Below, piece by piece: positions 16,412 to 30,433 of a stretch of DNA of 64,000 nucleotides (position 1 is its first letter; every line of letters begins with the position of its first letter). The DNA comes from Woeseia oceani. GTDB lineage: Bacteria; Pseudomonadota; Gammaproteobacteria; Steroidobacterales; Woeseiaceae. The stretch lies in the NCBI RefSeq assembly GCF_001677435.1, contig NZ_CP016268.1:124001-188000 (forward strand), given 5' to 3'. The position numbers and the translations under genes were made by a program. The notes beneath the pieces were generated by a model. That model saw nothing but the letters and a program-made list of their open reading frames with translations. It did no database searches and was not told where the DNA came from.

Positions 16412-17323
16412 ATGGACACTAAGACCTTTCGCCGCTTTATAGTATGTGGGGCGTTTGCGCTGTCAGCGTGCGGTGGCGGTAGTGGCTCCGGGCTGGCGGG
16501 CGCGAGTGAGGGTACGCTGGCCATTGGCATTACCGATGCACCCGTTGACGACGTCCTCGAAGTCAATGTGCAGTTTACCGGCGTGACCTTGAAGCCCGAG
16601 TCCGGCGATGAGATCGAGATCGTATTCGACCAGCCCAAGGACTTTGACTTGCTGACGTTGACGAACGGCACAACGGCCGAATTGCTACCGGAGACCGTAT
16701 TACCAGCTGGCGTCTATAACTGGGTACGGCTGGCAGTCAATGCTGAATTTGACAATGTTTTCGACTCGTATGCCGTGCTGCCCACCGGACAGGTTGAATT
16801 GCGTGTACCGAGCGGGAGCCAGAACGGGTTGCGCCTCGTTAGCGGTTTCACGGTACTTGCCGGTGGCAGTACCGACCTCGTAATTGACTGGGATCTGCGC
16901 AAGGCACTTGCCAATCCGGTTGGTCAGCCCGGATTGCATTTACGTCCGGCTTTGCGCGTAACCGATCGCGCTGTTTACGGCGACCTTGAGGGTGTCGTTG
17001 CCACGGCACTTGTTCAGGACGCGGCCTGTAGCAACGATCTGGCAGCCGATACCGGCAACTCGGTGTACGTATACAGTGGTAACGGTGTCACCCCAGGCGA
17101 CATCGATGATCCAACGATGCCGCCGTTGGCTACAGCGACCGTGCGGCAAGACATCAACGGCGACTATGTTTATCAAGTGATGTTTTTGCCGCCTGGCGAA
17201 TACACGGCTGCCTTTACCTGTCAGGCCAGCGACGATATTGCGGGTAGCGACGAAGACATTGCTTTCTCTGCACCGCAAAACTTTACTATCGAAACAGGCG
17301 CAACGACGGTCGTCGATATCTGA
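16412..17323 (+). CDS. DUF4382 domain lipoprotein
   Basis: A 303-residue outer-envelope lipoprotein: signal peptide with lipobox LSAC, then a glycine/serine linker (CGGGSGSG) and a DUF4382 beta domain at about residues 33-170 (GTLAIGITDAPVDDVLEVNVQFTGV...). A second beta-rich part from about 190 to 303 (GDLEGVVATALVQDA..., GEYTAAFTCQASDD) looks like a carboxypeptidase-regulatory or prealbumin-like fold. The family is common in marine Bacteroidetes and gammaproteobacteria; its role is unknown. The gene stands on the opposite strand between two copies of the AGCS gene tail. A dyad, GTCGCA-N4-TGCGAC, lies upstream at 16331-16346. Confidence 0.85.
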   Translation: MDTKTFRRFIVCGAFALSACGGGSGSGLAGASEGTLAIGITDAPVDDVLEVNVQFTGVTLKPESGDEIEIVFDQPKDFDLLTLTNGTTAELLPETVLPAGVYNWVRLAVNAEFDNVFDSYAVLPTGQVELRVPSGSQNGLRLVSGFTVLAGGSTDLVIDWDLRKALANPVGQPGLHLRPALRVTDRAVYGDLEGVVATALVQDAACSNDLAADTGNSVYVYSGNGVTPGDIDDPTMPPLATATVRQDINGDYVYQVMFLPPGEYTAAFTCQASDDIAGSDEDIAFSAPQNFTIETGATTVVDI

Positions 17324-17332
17324 GACGGGCTT

Positions 17333-19045
17333 TTACTGCCGAACGTCGCGACCACTCAGCAGGTCATCCAGTGACGGTGGCGGGTGGTCGGGACCCATCT
17401 CGCCGCGCTGCAGCCTGCCAATGTATTCGCGGTAGGCACGCATTGCCTGATAACCAAAGATCCACAGGATCGGCAGGTTGGCGTAGATGATGACACCGAG
17501 GCCGATGCCGGTCAGGTTGTCGAGATCTGCGCTGGTTTGAATGTGACCGAGCGTGGCGATGAACACGAGCGAGCAATAGAACAGCCGAAACGGCAATACG
17601 CCGCGCCGACCGGCGAGGTGCACCGCGCCCTGTTCGCCGTAATAGCCCCAGGCGATGATCGTGGATACCGCGAACAACCACGAGCCAATGGTAATCAGCC
17701 ACTTGCCGAGTCCGGGCGTCACGGTGTCGAAGGCCTTCGCGGTCAATGTCGCGCCGACGTAATCGCGGTACAGGCCGCCCTCTGCAATACGCGGTGGGAT
17801 TTCGCTTGCCAGAGGGTTCCAGATCGCGACGTAGCCGTCTGTTGTTTGCTGCACGGAGCCGGACAGCCGATGCCGGCTGTGACCGGTCGCACTGTTGGCA
17901 TCCGCCACGACCACCATCATGACCGGCTCGCCATCCCGCCAGTCGGTGCCCGGCAAGGCCGTTGTGCTGTAGACCCAGCCCGCATCGCTCCGGTTCGGCA
18001 CCGGCGGGGTCTCGAACACTGCGTCCGGAGCCCGGTTCCATACGCCGGTGGACAGGATGATGAGCGCGGTAAAAGTGCAAACGACGAGCGTGTCGATGAA
18101 CGGTTCGAGTCCGGCGACAATGCCCTCGCGCACCGGTTCGTCGGTCTTGGCTGCAGAGTGAGCGATAGCCGAGCCACCCTGACCGGCTTCGTTGGAGAAG
18201 ATCGCCCGCTTCATACCAAACAGGAATGCCGAGGCGACGGTGCCGCCGATGAAGGCGCCACTGGCCTCGGTAGGGGTAAACGCGGAAGTGATAATCAGCA
18301 ACAACATGCCCGGCACTTCGCTGATGTTGACGGCCAGTACCCAGATGCCGGCGACTATATAGAAGAACACCATGACCGGTACCAGCACGCCGGTCACCCG
18401 GCCAATGCGGCGGATGCCGCCGAGCAGTACGCCCGCGACGATGATTGTCAGCAGAGCCCCGCTGATCCAGCCCGCTACGCCGAAGTACTGGCCGGTGACA
18501 TCGGCGACGTTCCATGCCTGGAACATATTGCCGCCGGTCGATGCCGACATCATCACGCAGATCGAGAACATCACGGCGAGAAATTTGCCGAGCCACGCGA
18601 GCTCCGGCTTCATGCGTTTCAAAGCGCGGTCCGCGACCCACATCGGTCCGCCGTGCGGATTGTCCGGGTCGTCGGTATTGCGGTAGAGCATCGACAGTGT
18701 GACTTCCGTCAGCTTGATCGCCATGCCGAGGATCGCGACGATCCACATCCAGAAGATCGCGCCCGGGCCGCCGAGTGCTATTGCGAGGGCAACACCGCCG
18801 ATGTTGCCGAGACCGACGGTGCCCGAGAGTGCGGCAGACAGCGCCTGAAAATGATTGATCGCGCCCGGGTCTTTCGGGTCGTCGTAGACGCCGCGTACCA
18901 CGGCGGGCGCGTGGCGCAGCACCCGGTACTGGCAGAAACCGCTCCAGACAGTAAACAGTACACCTGTGCCGGCGATAACAAACAGCCAGGTTTCATTCCA
19001 AAGTACGGCATTAATCGATGCCAGTATCTGGCTGAGATCCCCCAT
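17333..19045 (-). CDS. AGCS family sodium:amino-acid (alanine/glycine) symporter
   Basis: An inner-membrane sodium-coupled transporter for alanine or glycine. At 570 residues it is longer than the usual 450-500. Family marks are FQALSAALSGTVGLGNIGGVA near residue 70, KRAIFSNEAGQGGSAIAHSAA in the middle, and about ten membrane segments. The extra length is a periplasmic-looking hydrophilic insert around residues 330-430 (NRAPDAVFETPPVPNRSDAG ... WRDGEPVMMVVV) between two membrane segments. Such inserts occur in part of the family. ATG 19045 is preceded by GAAGGGG. The last 21 codons are repeated at 16153-16217. Confidence 0.93.
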   Translation of the reverse strand: MGDLSQILASINAVLWNETWLFVIAGTGVLFTVWSGFCQYRVLRHAPAVVRGVYDDPKDPGAINHFQALSAALSGTVGLGNIGGVALAIALGGPGAIFWMWIVAILGMAIKLTEVTLSMLYRNTDDPDNPHGGPMWVADRALKRMKPELAWLGKFLAVMFSICVMMSASTGGNMFQAWNVADVTGQYFGVAGWISGALLTIIVAGVLLGGIRRIGRVTGVLVPVMVFFYIVAGIWVLAVNISEVPGMLLLIITSAFTPTEASGAFIGGTVASAFLFGMKRAIFSNEAGQGGSAIAHSAAKTDEPVREGIVAGLEPFIDTLVVCTFTALIILSTGVWNRAPDAVFETPPVPNRSDAGWVYSTTALPGTDWRDGEPVMMVVVADANSATGHSRHRLSGSVQQTTDGYVAIWNPLASEIPPRIAEGGLYRDYVGATLTAKAFDTVTPGLGKWLITIGSWLFAVSTIIAWGYYGEQGAVHLAGRRGVLPFRLFYCSLVFIATLGHIQTSADLDNLTGIGLGVIIYANLPILWIFGYQAMRAYREYIGRLQRGEMGPDHPPPSLDDLLSGRDVRQ

Positions 19046-19132
19046 CTGCGCCCCTTCAAGTCGTGCAACGCCGTTGCACCTGGTCTTCTGCCGGGCAGTA
19101 TGCCGGCGTGCCCGATGTGCGTTGGCTGCGGA

Positions 19133-20419
19133 TCAGGCGGCTTCGAGGATCGCCGTGACGCCCATGCCACCGGCTGTGCAAACTGAAACGAGGCCGCGGC
19201 CCGAGCCTTTTTCGCTCAGCAATTTGGCCATGGTGCTGATCACCCGTGCGCCGGTTGCGGCGAACGGGTGGCCGATGGCGAGGCTGCCACCCTTGACATT
19301 GAGTTTGTCGATTTCAATGGTGCCCATGGGTTCCTGCCGCCCGAGTTTGTCTCGGCAGAAGTCGGCTGACTGCCAGGCCTGCATGGTGGCGAGGGTCTGT
19401 GCGGCAAAGGCCTCATGGATTTCGTAGAAGTCAAAATCCTGCAAGGTCAGTTTGGCGTCCTTAAGCATGTCTGAAACCGCAAAGGCAGGTGCCAGCAGCA
19501 AGCCGTCGGTGTTGATGAAGTCGACGGCCGAGACCTTGCAGAATGTCAGCCATGCACTGACCGGCAGGTTTTTCGAGCGCGCCCATTGTTCCGATGCCAG
19601 CAATACCGCGCCGGCACCGTCGGTGAGCGGCGTACTGTTGCCCGCTGTCATGGTGCCTGCGCTGGAGCGATCGAATACCGGCTTCAGTTTGGCGAGTTTG
19701 TCGTAGCTTGTGTCACGACGGATGTTGTTGTCTTCCCTGGTGCCCTGAAACGGCACGATGAGATCGTCGTAGAAGCCGGCGTCGTAAGCGGCGGCGGCTT
19801 TGAGGTGGCTCGCGAGAGCAAGTTGATCCTGCTGCTCACGGGTTACGCCGAACTCCTTGGCCGTAAGCTCGGTGCTCTCGCCCATCGATAAATTGGTGCG
19901 CGGCTCAACCACGCCCGGCAGCTGAGGTTTGAAATGCCGTGGCCGCAGCTTGAGCCAGGGCTTGAGCCGGCCTCCGAGGCTGCGTGCACGGAATACTTCC
20001 ATCAGGATCGCGCGATAGTCGTCCGGGTACACGATCGGCGCATCGCTGATCGAGTCGGTACCACCCGCAATGCCCGCTTCTATCTGGCCGAGCGAGATCT
20101 TGTTGGCGATCTGGATGCAGGCCTCGATGCTGGTGCCGCAGGCGCGCTGCAAATCAACACCCGGAGTACGCAAGGACAAGCCGGAGCCAATCACGCATTC
20201 ACGAGCAAGGTTCCAGTCTTTCGAGTGCTTGATAACCGCGCCGAGTGCAACATCACCGAGCGTCTGGCCTTTCAGGTCGTATTTCTCGACGAGCGCGGCA
20301 AGTGTTGCCGTCATCATGTCCTGATTGGAGCACGAGGAATACGCAGTGTGCGCGCGGCAGAAGGGAATTCGCAGTCCGCCGATAATGGCAACGCGCCTGG
20401 CTTGACCGTCATGAAGCAT
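19133..20419 (-). CDS. fadI: Acetyl-CoA C-acyltransferase (thiolase, FadI-like)
   Basis: A 428-residue thiolase that cleaves 3-ketoacyl-CoA in fatty-acid beta-oxidation or condenses acetyl-CoA. The catalytic set is complete: nucleophile cysteine in LQRACGTSIEA, histidine in IHEAFAAQ, GHPFAATGAR and the second cysteine in SVCTAGGMGV. The sequence around DAPIVYPDDYRAILMEVFRARSLGGRLK resembles FadI, the beta subunit that pairs with FadJ, but no partner gene is adjacent, so FadI is a likely rather than certain name. ATG 20419 follows a strong AGGAAGGGAGAAGAG. The frame stays open far upstream, but that sequence is unrelated to thiolases. Confidence 0.88.
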   Translation of the reverse strand: MLHDGQARRVAIIGGLRIPFCRAHTAYSSCSNQDMMTATLAALVEKYDLKGQTLGDVALGAVIKHSKDWNLARECVIGSGLSLRTPGVDLQRACGTSIEACIQIANKISLGQIEAGIAGGTDSISDAPIVYPDDYRAILMEVFRARSLGGRLKPWLKLRPRHFKPQLPGVVEPRTNLSMGESTELTAKEFGVTREQQDQLALASHLKAAAAYDAGFYDDLIVPFQGTREDNNIRRDTSYDKLAKLKPVFDRSSAGTMTAGNSTPLTDGAGAVLLASEQWARSKNLPVSAWLTFCKVSAVDFINTDGLLLAPAFAVSDMLKDAKLTLQDFDFYEIHEAFAAQTLATMQAWQSADFCRDKLGRQEPMGTIEIDKLNVKGGSLAIGHPFAATGARVISTMAKLLSEKGSGRGLVSVCTAGGMGVTAILEAA

Positions 20420-20536
20420 CGCTCTTCTCCCTTCCTGTAGGCACCGTAGTTGCGATAAACGGCACTTTACACCATGGACCAAGGAATCGTCAGCGACGCA
20501 TGCTAGAGTCGCCGAAAAATCCGGCAGTAAATCACG

Positions 20537-21910
20537 ATGACTATCTTCACCTCCAGCAAGAACTGGTGCACAGAGGCGACCGCACTGTTTCGTCTGGCGG
20601 GTCCGTTGATCGTCAACAATCTCGCCGTCGCGGGCATGCAGTTCGCCGACGCTGTCATGGCCGGACAGCTCGGGGCAAAGTCGCTCGCGGCAGTGGCGGT
20701 CGGGGCCAGTGTCTGGTTCCTCGGTATGACCCTGATGCTGGGGCTCATGATGGCGATATCGCCTATCGCCGCGCGCTATTTCGGTTCCGGTCAGCCAGCA
20801 CTGATCGGTCGTTACACTCGGCACGGCCTCTGGTTGTCGTTGCTGCTGGGTTCAACTCTGATCGCGCTCGCGCATTTTCTTGCTGCACCGGTGCTGTCGT
20901 TCGTCGGTATTGATCTCGAATTTCGTGCGCTGACGCTTGACTACCTGTTGGCCATCGTCTGGGGCGCTCCGGCAATCAGTGCCTTTTTCGCTTTCCGTTT
21001 CACCACCGAGGGCGTCGGTCGCACGCGACCGATCATGTATACCTCGCTACTGGCGCTGGTCTGCAACGTGTTTCTGAACTGGGTACTCATGTTCGGCAAC
21101 CTGGGTGCTCCCGCAATGGGGGCGGTAGGCGCCGGTGTCGCAAGTGCGGTCACCATGTGGTTGATCATGTTCGTGCTCGGGGCCTACATGCTGCTGCACC
21201 CGGTTTACCGGTCGCTGGAAATTCATCAACGCTTCTACCGGCTGCGACCGGAGGTGTTTCGCGAGATCATTGCCCTGGGCTGGCCGATAGCCATTACGAT
21301 TTCGGCCGAAGCCGGCTTGTTCTCCGTGGTCTCCATATTGATGGGGACGCGTGGTGTCGACATCACCGCGGCACATCAGATCGCCCTTAATTTCGCCTCG
21401 ACGATGTTCATGGTGCCGCTGGCACTGAGCTCGGCACTGACCATACGAATAGGCCACGCCATCGGCGGCTCCAACATGGCCGGCGCACGTTTCGCCGGGG
21501 TTGTGGGCATTATCATGTGCGGCGCGTTCATGGCCTTGTCAGCCAGCGTCCTGCTGATATTTCGTGAACAGGTGGTCAGCCTGTACACCACCGATGAAGC
21601 CGTGCGCGTCATTGCCATCAGCTTGTTGCTGATGGCCGCCGCTTTTCAGGTCGCTGATGGTCTGCAAATCGGTGCGGCGGCAGCACTACGGGGGTACAAA
21701 GACACACGCACTCCCATGCTGATAAATATGTTTTCGTACTGGGTGCTGGCGTTTCCGCTGGCCTACGTTGCGGCCGTGCCTTTGCAGGCGGCGCCGAACT
21801 GGATCTGGGCAGGATTTGTGCTGGGCCTGACCGTTGCAGCCGTGCTACTGGGAGTGCGCTTCAACCGCGTGTCACTGCGCGGTTTGCACACTCAGCGAGC
21901 TCAGGACTGA
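20537..21910 (+). CDS. MATE family multidrug/sodium antiporter, NorM-like
   Basis: A 457-residue exporter of the MATE family with twelve predicted membrane segments in two related halves. The N-terminal FRLAGPLIVNNLAVAGMQFADAVMAGQLG and the central GAVGAGVASAVTMW are typical of NorM-type proteins, which expel cationic drugs or flavins in exchange for sodium or protons. Specificity is not readable. It converges on the DUF924 gene and overlaps its end by 10 bases. It is divergent from the thiolase. Confidence 0.92.
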   Translation: MTIFTSSKNWCTEATALFRLAGPLIVNNLAVAGMQFADAVMAGQLGAKSLAAVAVGASVWFLGMTLMLGLMMAISPIAARYFGSGQPALIGRYTRHGLWLSLLLGSTLIALAHFLAAPVLSFVGIDLEFRALTLDYLLAIVWGAPAISAFFAFRFTTEGVGRTRPIMYTSLLALVCNVFLNWVLMFGNLGAPAMGAVGAGVASAVTMWLIMFVLGAYMLLHPVYRSLEIHQRFYRLRPEVFREIIALGWPIAITISAEAGLFSVVSILMGTRGVDITAAHQIALNFASTMFMVPLALSSALTIRIGHAIGGSNMAGARFAGVVGIIMCGAFMALSASVLLIFREQVVSLYTTDEAVRVIAISLLLMAAAFQVADGLQIGAAAALRGYKDTRTPMLINMFSYWVLAFPLAYVAAVPLQAAPNWIWAGFVLGLTVAAVLLGVRFNRVSLRGLHTQRAQD

Positions 21911-22566
21911 CCGAAATCGGGCGTGTCCTCACCCGACAGGTATTCGTCTTCTTCTTTGGTGTTCGGCCGGCCCAGTAGCTGATTGCGGTGCGGAAAACGA
22001 CCGTACTGCGCAATGATATCGCGGTGCAGTTCGGCGAACTGGAGGATGGTTTCGAAAGTTTCGCGGTAAGTAGCGGACACCGACTTCGCCAGCCGTTGGT
22101 ATATCTGGATGGACTTTTCCTGAACCCGGCGTGATTCAGCATGCTGCAACGGCATGTAGAAAAACACGCGTTCTATCGGGGTCAGTTTCTTGTCCATGTT
22201 TTGCATGGCACCCTCGACACACAGCTTGAGGGCCCGCTTGTCCATATCGAACGCCTTTGCTGTTCCCCGATAAATGTTGCGGCGAAACTGATCAAGCAAA
22301 ATGATCAGCGCAAGCCGGCCGCGCGGTTGCTCGGCCCAATGCTGCAGCTTGCCGTCGGATGCGCGCTCGATATCGCCGGAAAATACTCTTTCTATTTCAT
22401 GATCGAAAGCGGGGTTCTCACCAAACCAGGTATCCATGCGCGCATCGATTTGCGGTGCGCTGAGCTCCTGTTCCTGAAACCAGAACGACAGTACGCGATC
22501 GATGCGCAACTGGTCGTCGTCCGTCATCGTTGCGTCCATGCTTTCGCTGAGAAGTTTTACCGACAT
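21901..22566 (-). CDS. DUF924 family protein
   Basis: A 221-residue soluble helical protein with the DUF924 hallmarks: VLSFWFQEQE near the N-terminus, then WFGENPAFDHEIERVF, the strongly conserved ALIILLDQFRRNIYRGTAKAFDMD, and FFYMPLQHAES in the second half. Its fold is TPR-like; its function is unknown. The initiating ATG at 22566 gives MSVKLLSES; internal methionines near residues 10 and 14 are alternatives. The 3' end overlaps the convergent MATE gene. Confidence 0.88.
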   Translation of the reverse strand: MSVKLLSESMDATMTDDDQLRIDRVLSFWFQEQELSAPQIDARMDTWFGENPAFDHEIERVFSGDIERASDGKLQHWAEQPRGRLALIILLDQFRRNIYRGTAKAFDMDKRALKLCVEGAMQNMDKKLTPIERVFFYMPLQHAESRRVQEKSIQIYQRLAKSVSATYRETFETILQFAELHRDIIAQYGRFPHRNQLLGRPNTKEEDEYLSGEDTPDFGQS

Positions 22567-22843
22567 AGCGTTTCCCGGGAATATCCATCCGCGTCGTTGC
22601 GGGTTCGTTCACCTGAAGTGACGCGATCTGCGAATTGCGTCACGATTCTCGCCTTTACCCCACGCAGTTTGTCGGGTATGGATGAAGTCTAGCGTACATT
22701 ATTCGTGACGGCGTCACCGGGAGTGGTTAACGGTATGAGCAGCGAAACAACCGGCAGTTCAGGTTTGGCAAGGTCTGCTGAACCGGCGGTTTCATGCGGT
22801 TAATGGCGGAATTGCCGCGAATTCAGACGGGGTGTCGGTCCGT

Positions 22844-23311
22844 ATGCTGAATTCGCTGTCGCAGTACCGGGTAACCGGCAGCCTCGTATTGTTGCTCATT
22901 GGCTTGTTTGCCTGTGGTGAACCGCCGGCTGCGCCGGAGCAGGCTGTGCGAGCGTGGATTGCAGGCGCTGAAGAAGAGGCGGAGAGCAAGGACCGGGCGG
23001 CGCTCAAGGCAAGAATCGCGACCTCATACACCGATGCGCGCGGCTATGAACGAGCGGATCTGGATCGCCTGTTTCGCATCATGTTCCTGCGTCAGAACGC
23101 GATTGCCCTGTTGGTCGATATCGAGAGCATCACAATACATCAGGAAACGGCGGCTGACGTTGTCCTGAAAGTAGCGATGGCAGGGTCGAACAACAGCATG
23201 CTCGGCTTCAGTGCCGACGCCTATCGCTTCGAACTTGAATTGCAACTTGAAGACGACGACTGGTTGCTGAGCGGTGCCCGCTGGGGTGAGCTTGGGAATG
23301 AGTTGCGCTGA
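22844..23311 (+). CDS. Small lipoprotein, NTF2-like fold possible
   Basis: A 155-residue exported lipoprotein: signal sequence with hydrophobic core SLVLLLIGLFAC, the cysteine followed by GEPPAAPEQAVRAW. The mature part begins with a helix (AVRAWIAGAEEEAESKDRAALKARI) and alternates strands toward the C-terminus. That reminds one of NTF2/SnoaL-like domains, but the match is loose. ATG 22844 follows GGGGTG; a GTG at 22832 is also possible. Another lipoprotein gene follows 34 bases later, probably in the same operon. Confidence 0.65.
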   Translation: MLNSLSQYRVTGSLVLLLIGLFACGEPPAAPEQAVRAWIAGAEEEAESKDRAALKARIATSYTDARGYERADLDRLFRIMFLRQNAIALLVDIESITIHQETAADVVLKVAMAGSNNSMLGFSADAYRFELELQLEDDDWLLSGARWGELGNELR

Positions 23312-23345
23312 TAGCTATACGCTGGGAAGCAGCAGGAGAACGGTT

Positions 23346-23822
23346 ATGGACAGGTTCAAGAGGAAGGCGCGAGCAGGGATCCTTGCGTTATGCATGTCGT
23401 TGTTATTCAGCGCTTGCGCCAGCCAGGGGCCGGCCATCGAAAGCCCGGTGGTGGAAATCAGTTCCATTGAACTGCTTGAGCTGAATCTGCGCCGCCAGAC
23501 GTTTCGCCTGCACTTCGATGTTGCCAATCCGAACCCGTTTCCGCTGCCGGTAAAAAGCGTGCAATACACGGTCTTTCTCGAGTCCCGCCAGTTTGCCAGC
23601 GGTGAAACCGGCAGTCGCTTCACCGTACCCGCCCGTGGCGAAAGCACCTTTGATATCAGCGTCGATCTTGATCTGATGAGTACCGCGGCCAGTTTCGCCT
23701 CACTGCTGCGCTCGGGGACGTCACGGCCAATTCCCTACCAGGTGAACGGCAGCGTCGCCGTTGGCATACCTTTCACGCCACCGTTACGGTTCACGCAGGA
23801 TGGCACCATTTTGGTGCGATAG
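23346..23822 (+). CDS. LEA type-2 / WHy-domain lipoprotein
   Basis: A 158-residue lipoprotein with lipobox FSAC and a mature WHy-type domain: SIELLELNLRRQTFRLHFDV, then the signature ANPNPFPLPVKSVQYTVFLE and SRFTVPARGESTFDISV. This immunoglobulin-like beta fold occurs in late-embryogenesis-abundant type-2 proteins and in many bacterial periplasmic lipoproteins tied to desiccation or hyperosmotic tolerance. ATG 23346 has AGCAGGAGAA upstream. It is probably co-transcribed with the small lipoprotein before it. Confidence 0.82.
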   Translation: MDRFKRKARAGILALCMSLLFSACASQGPAIESPVVEISSIELLELNLRRQTFRLHFDVANPNPFPLPVKSVQYTVFLESRQFASGETGSRFTVPARGESTFDISVDLDLMSTAASFASLLRSGTSRPIPYQVNGSVAVGIPFTPPLRFTQDGTILVR

Positions 23823-24149
23823 TCGCAGGCAAGCGCCTGGCCGCCGACTGCAGCGCAAGATGATCGTGCCGACTTGCCCGGAAACTGCGTTCGAGCTTAT
23901 ATCCGCGAGGTCAAACGCCCGCTGGGACTGTGCAGGTGCGGCTGAATACGTCTGCCACTGGCCGAAAGCAAACCCACTGTCATATACTGCCCGGCGTTAG
24001 GCGCTCGAAAAATCATCCAGGAAGTACCAGCCGCGGTTCACCATCGCAGGCTCAAACGCCGTGCAACGGCCTCTCGGAATAACTGGGCGCCATTTCATAT
24101 CGCTGGTTGCGTATTGGGGAGTCGCTGTTGCGGACTCTCCGGGGTAGAC
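23823..24149. other. 327-base intergenic region upstream of gltB
   Basis: No credible gene is seen here. A -10-like TATACT stands at 23983-23988, but its -35 region is poor. A small dyad (GAGTC-N9-GACTC, 24119-24137) lies just before the gltB start. The rest presumably holds the long leader of the glutamate synthase operon. No sigma-54 -24/-12 pair is evident. Confidence 0.4.
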
Positions 24150-30046
<5,897 letters not shown>

Positions 30047-30091
30047 CAGCAGCGGCGCCCGCGCGGCTTGCCGGTAGTGCAATCCGCGCGT

Positions 30092-30385
30092 TCAGTCGTG
30101 GTGGCCGCCGATCTCGCCTTCGGTAAACAGCGAATCCCGCAGTTCCTTGTCCAGGGTCGGGTCGCGACGGCGTATCCATTCCAGCACCATCGCCGCGTGT
30201 TCCTTTTCCTCGTCGCGGTTGTGCGCCAGAATTTTCGCGAGTTCCGGATCCTTGCAGGCATCGACGCGCTGGTTGTACCAATCCACCGCTTCCAGTTCTT
30301 CCATTAACGACGTGATGGCGCGATGCATGTCGCGGGTCTCGTAAGTCAGTTCCTCAATCGGCTCGTGGTAGCCTTCGTTTGACAT
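30092..30385 (-). CDS. EncFtn-type (encapsulated ferritin-like) protein, apparently without encapsulin
   Basis: A 97-residue two-helix ferritin-like protein closely resembling the encapsulated ferritin of Rhodospirillum rubrum (from memory). The metal-binding residues align: glutamates 29, 30 and 32 in MEELEAVDWY, tyrosine 37, and E60 with H63 in AHNRDEEKEHAAM. Such proteins form an annular decamer that oxidises ferrous iron and normally load into an encapsulin shell through a C-terminal tail. Here the protein stops shortly after LFTEGEIGGHHD, with no cargo tail, and no encapsulin gene is nearby. AAGGAGAG precedes ATG 30385. It lies 48 bases after the sortase-system kinase on the same strand. 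Confidence 0.85.
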   Translation of the reverse strand: MSNEGYHEPIEELTYETRDMHRAITSLMEELEAVDWYNQRVDACKDPELAKILAHNRDEEKEHAAMVLEWIRRRDPTLDKELRDSLFTEGEIGGHHD

Positions 30386-30433
30386 TGCTTGCTCTCCTTG
30401 GTCTTCGGGATCGGGTAATGACGCCGCTTGCGT

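Noticed and set aside
17384-19186. A 600-codon open frame on the plus strand
   Set aside because: It lies wholly opposite the AGCS symporter, is low in hydrophobic order, rich in Arg/His/Asp, and matches no family; it is an antisense shadow typical of high-GC DNA.
20420-20824. N-terminal extension of the thiolase frame by about 135 residues
   Set aside because: The extension is not thiolase-like and runs into the divergent MATE gene; a strong ribosome site precedes ATG 20419.
22735-22803. A 22-codon frame beginning ATGAGCAGC upstream of the small lipoprotein gene
   Set aside because: No ribosome site, no recognisable feature and no overlap or coupling with the next gene.
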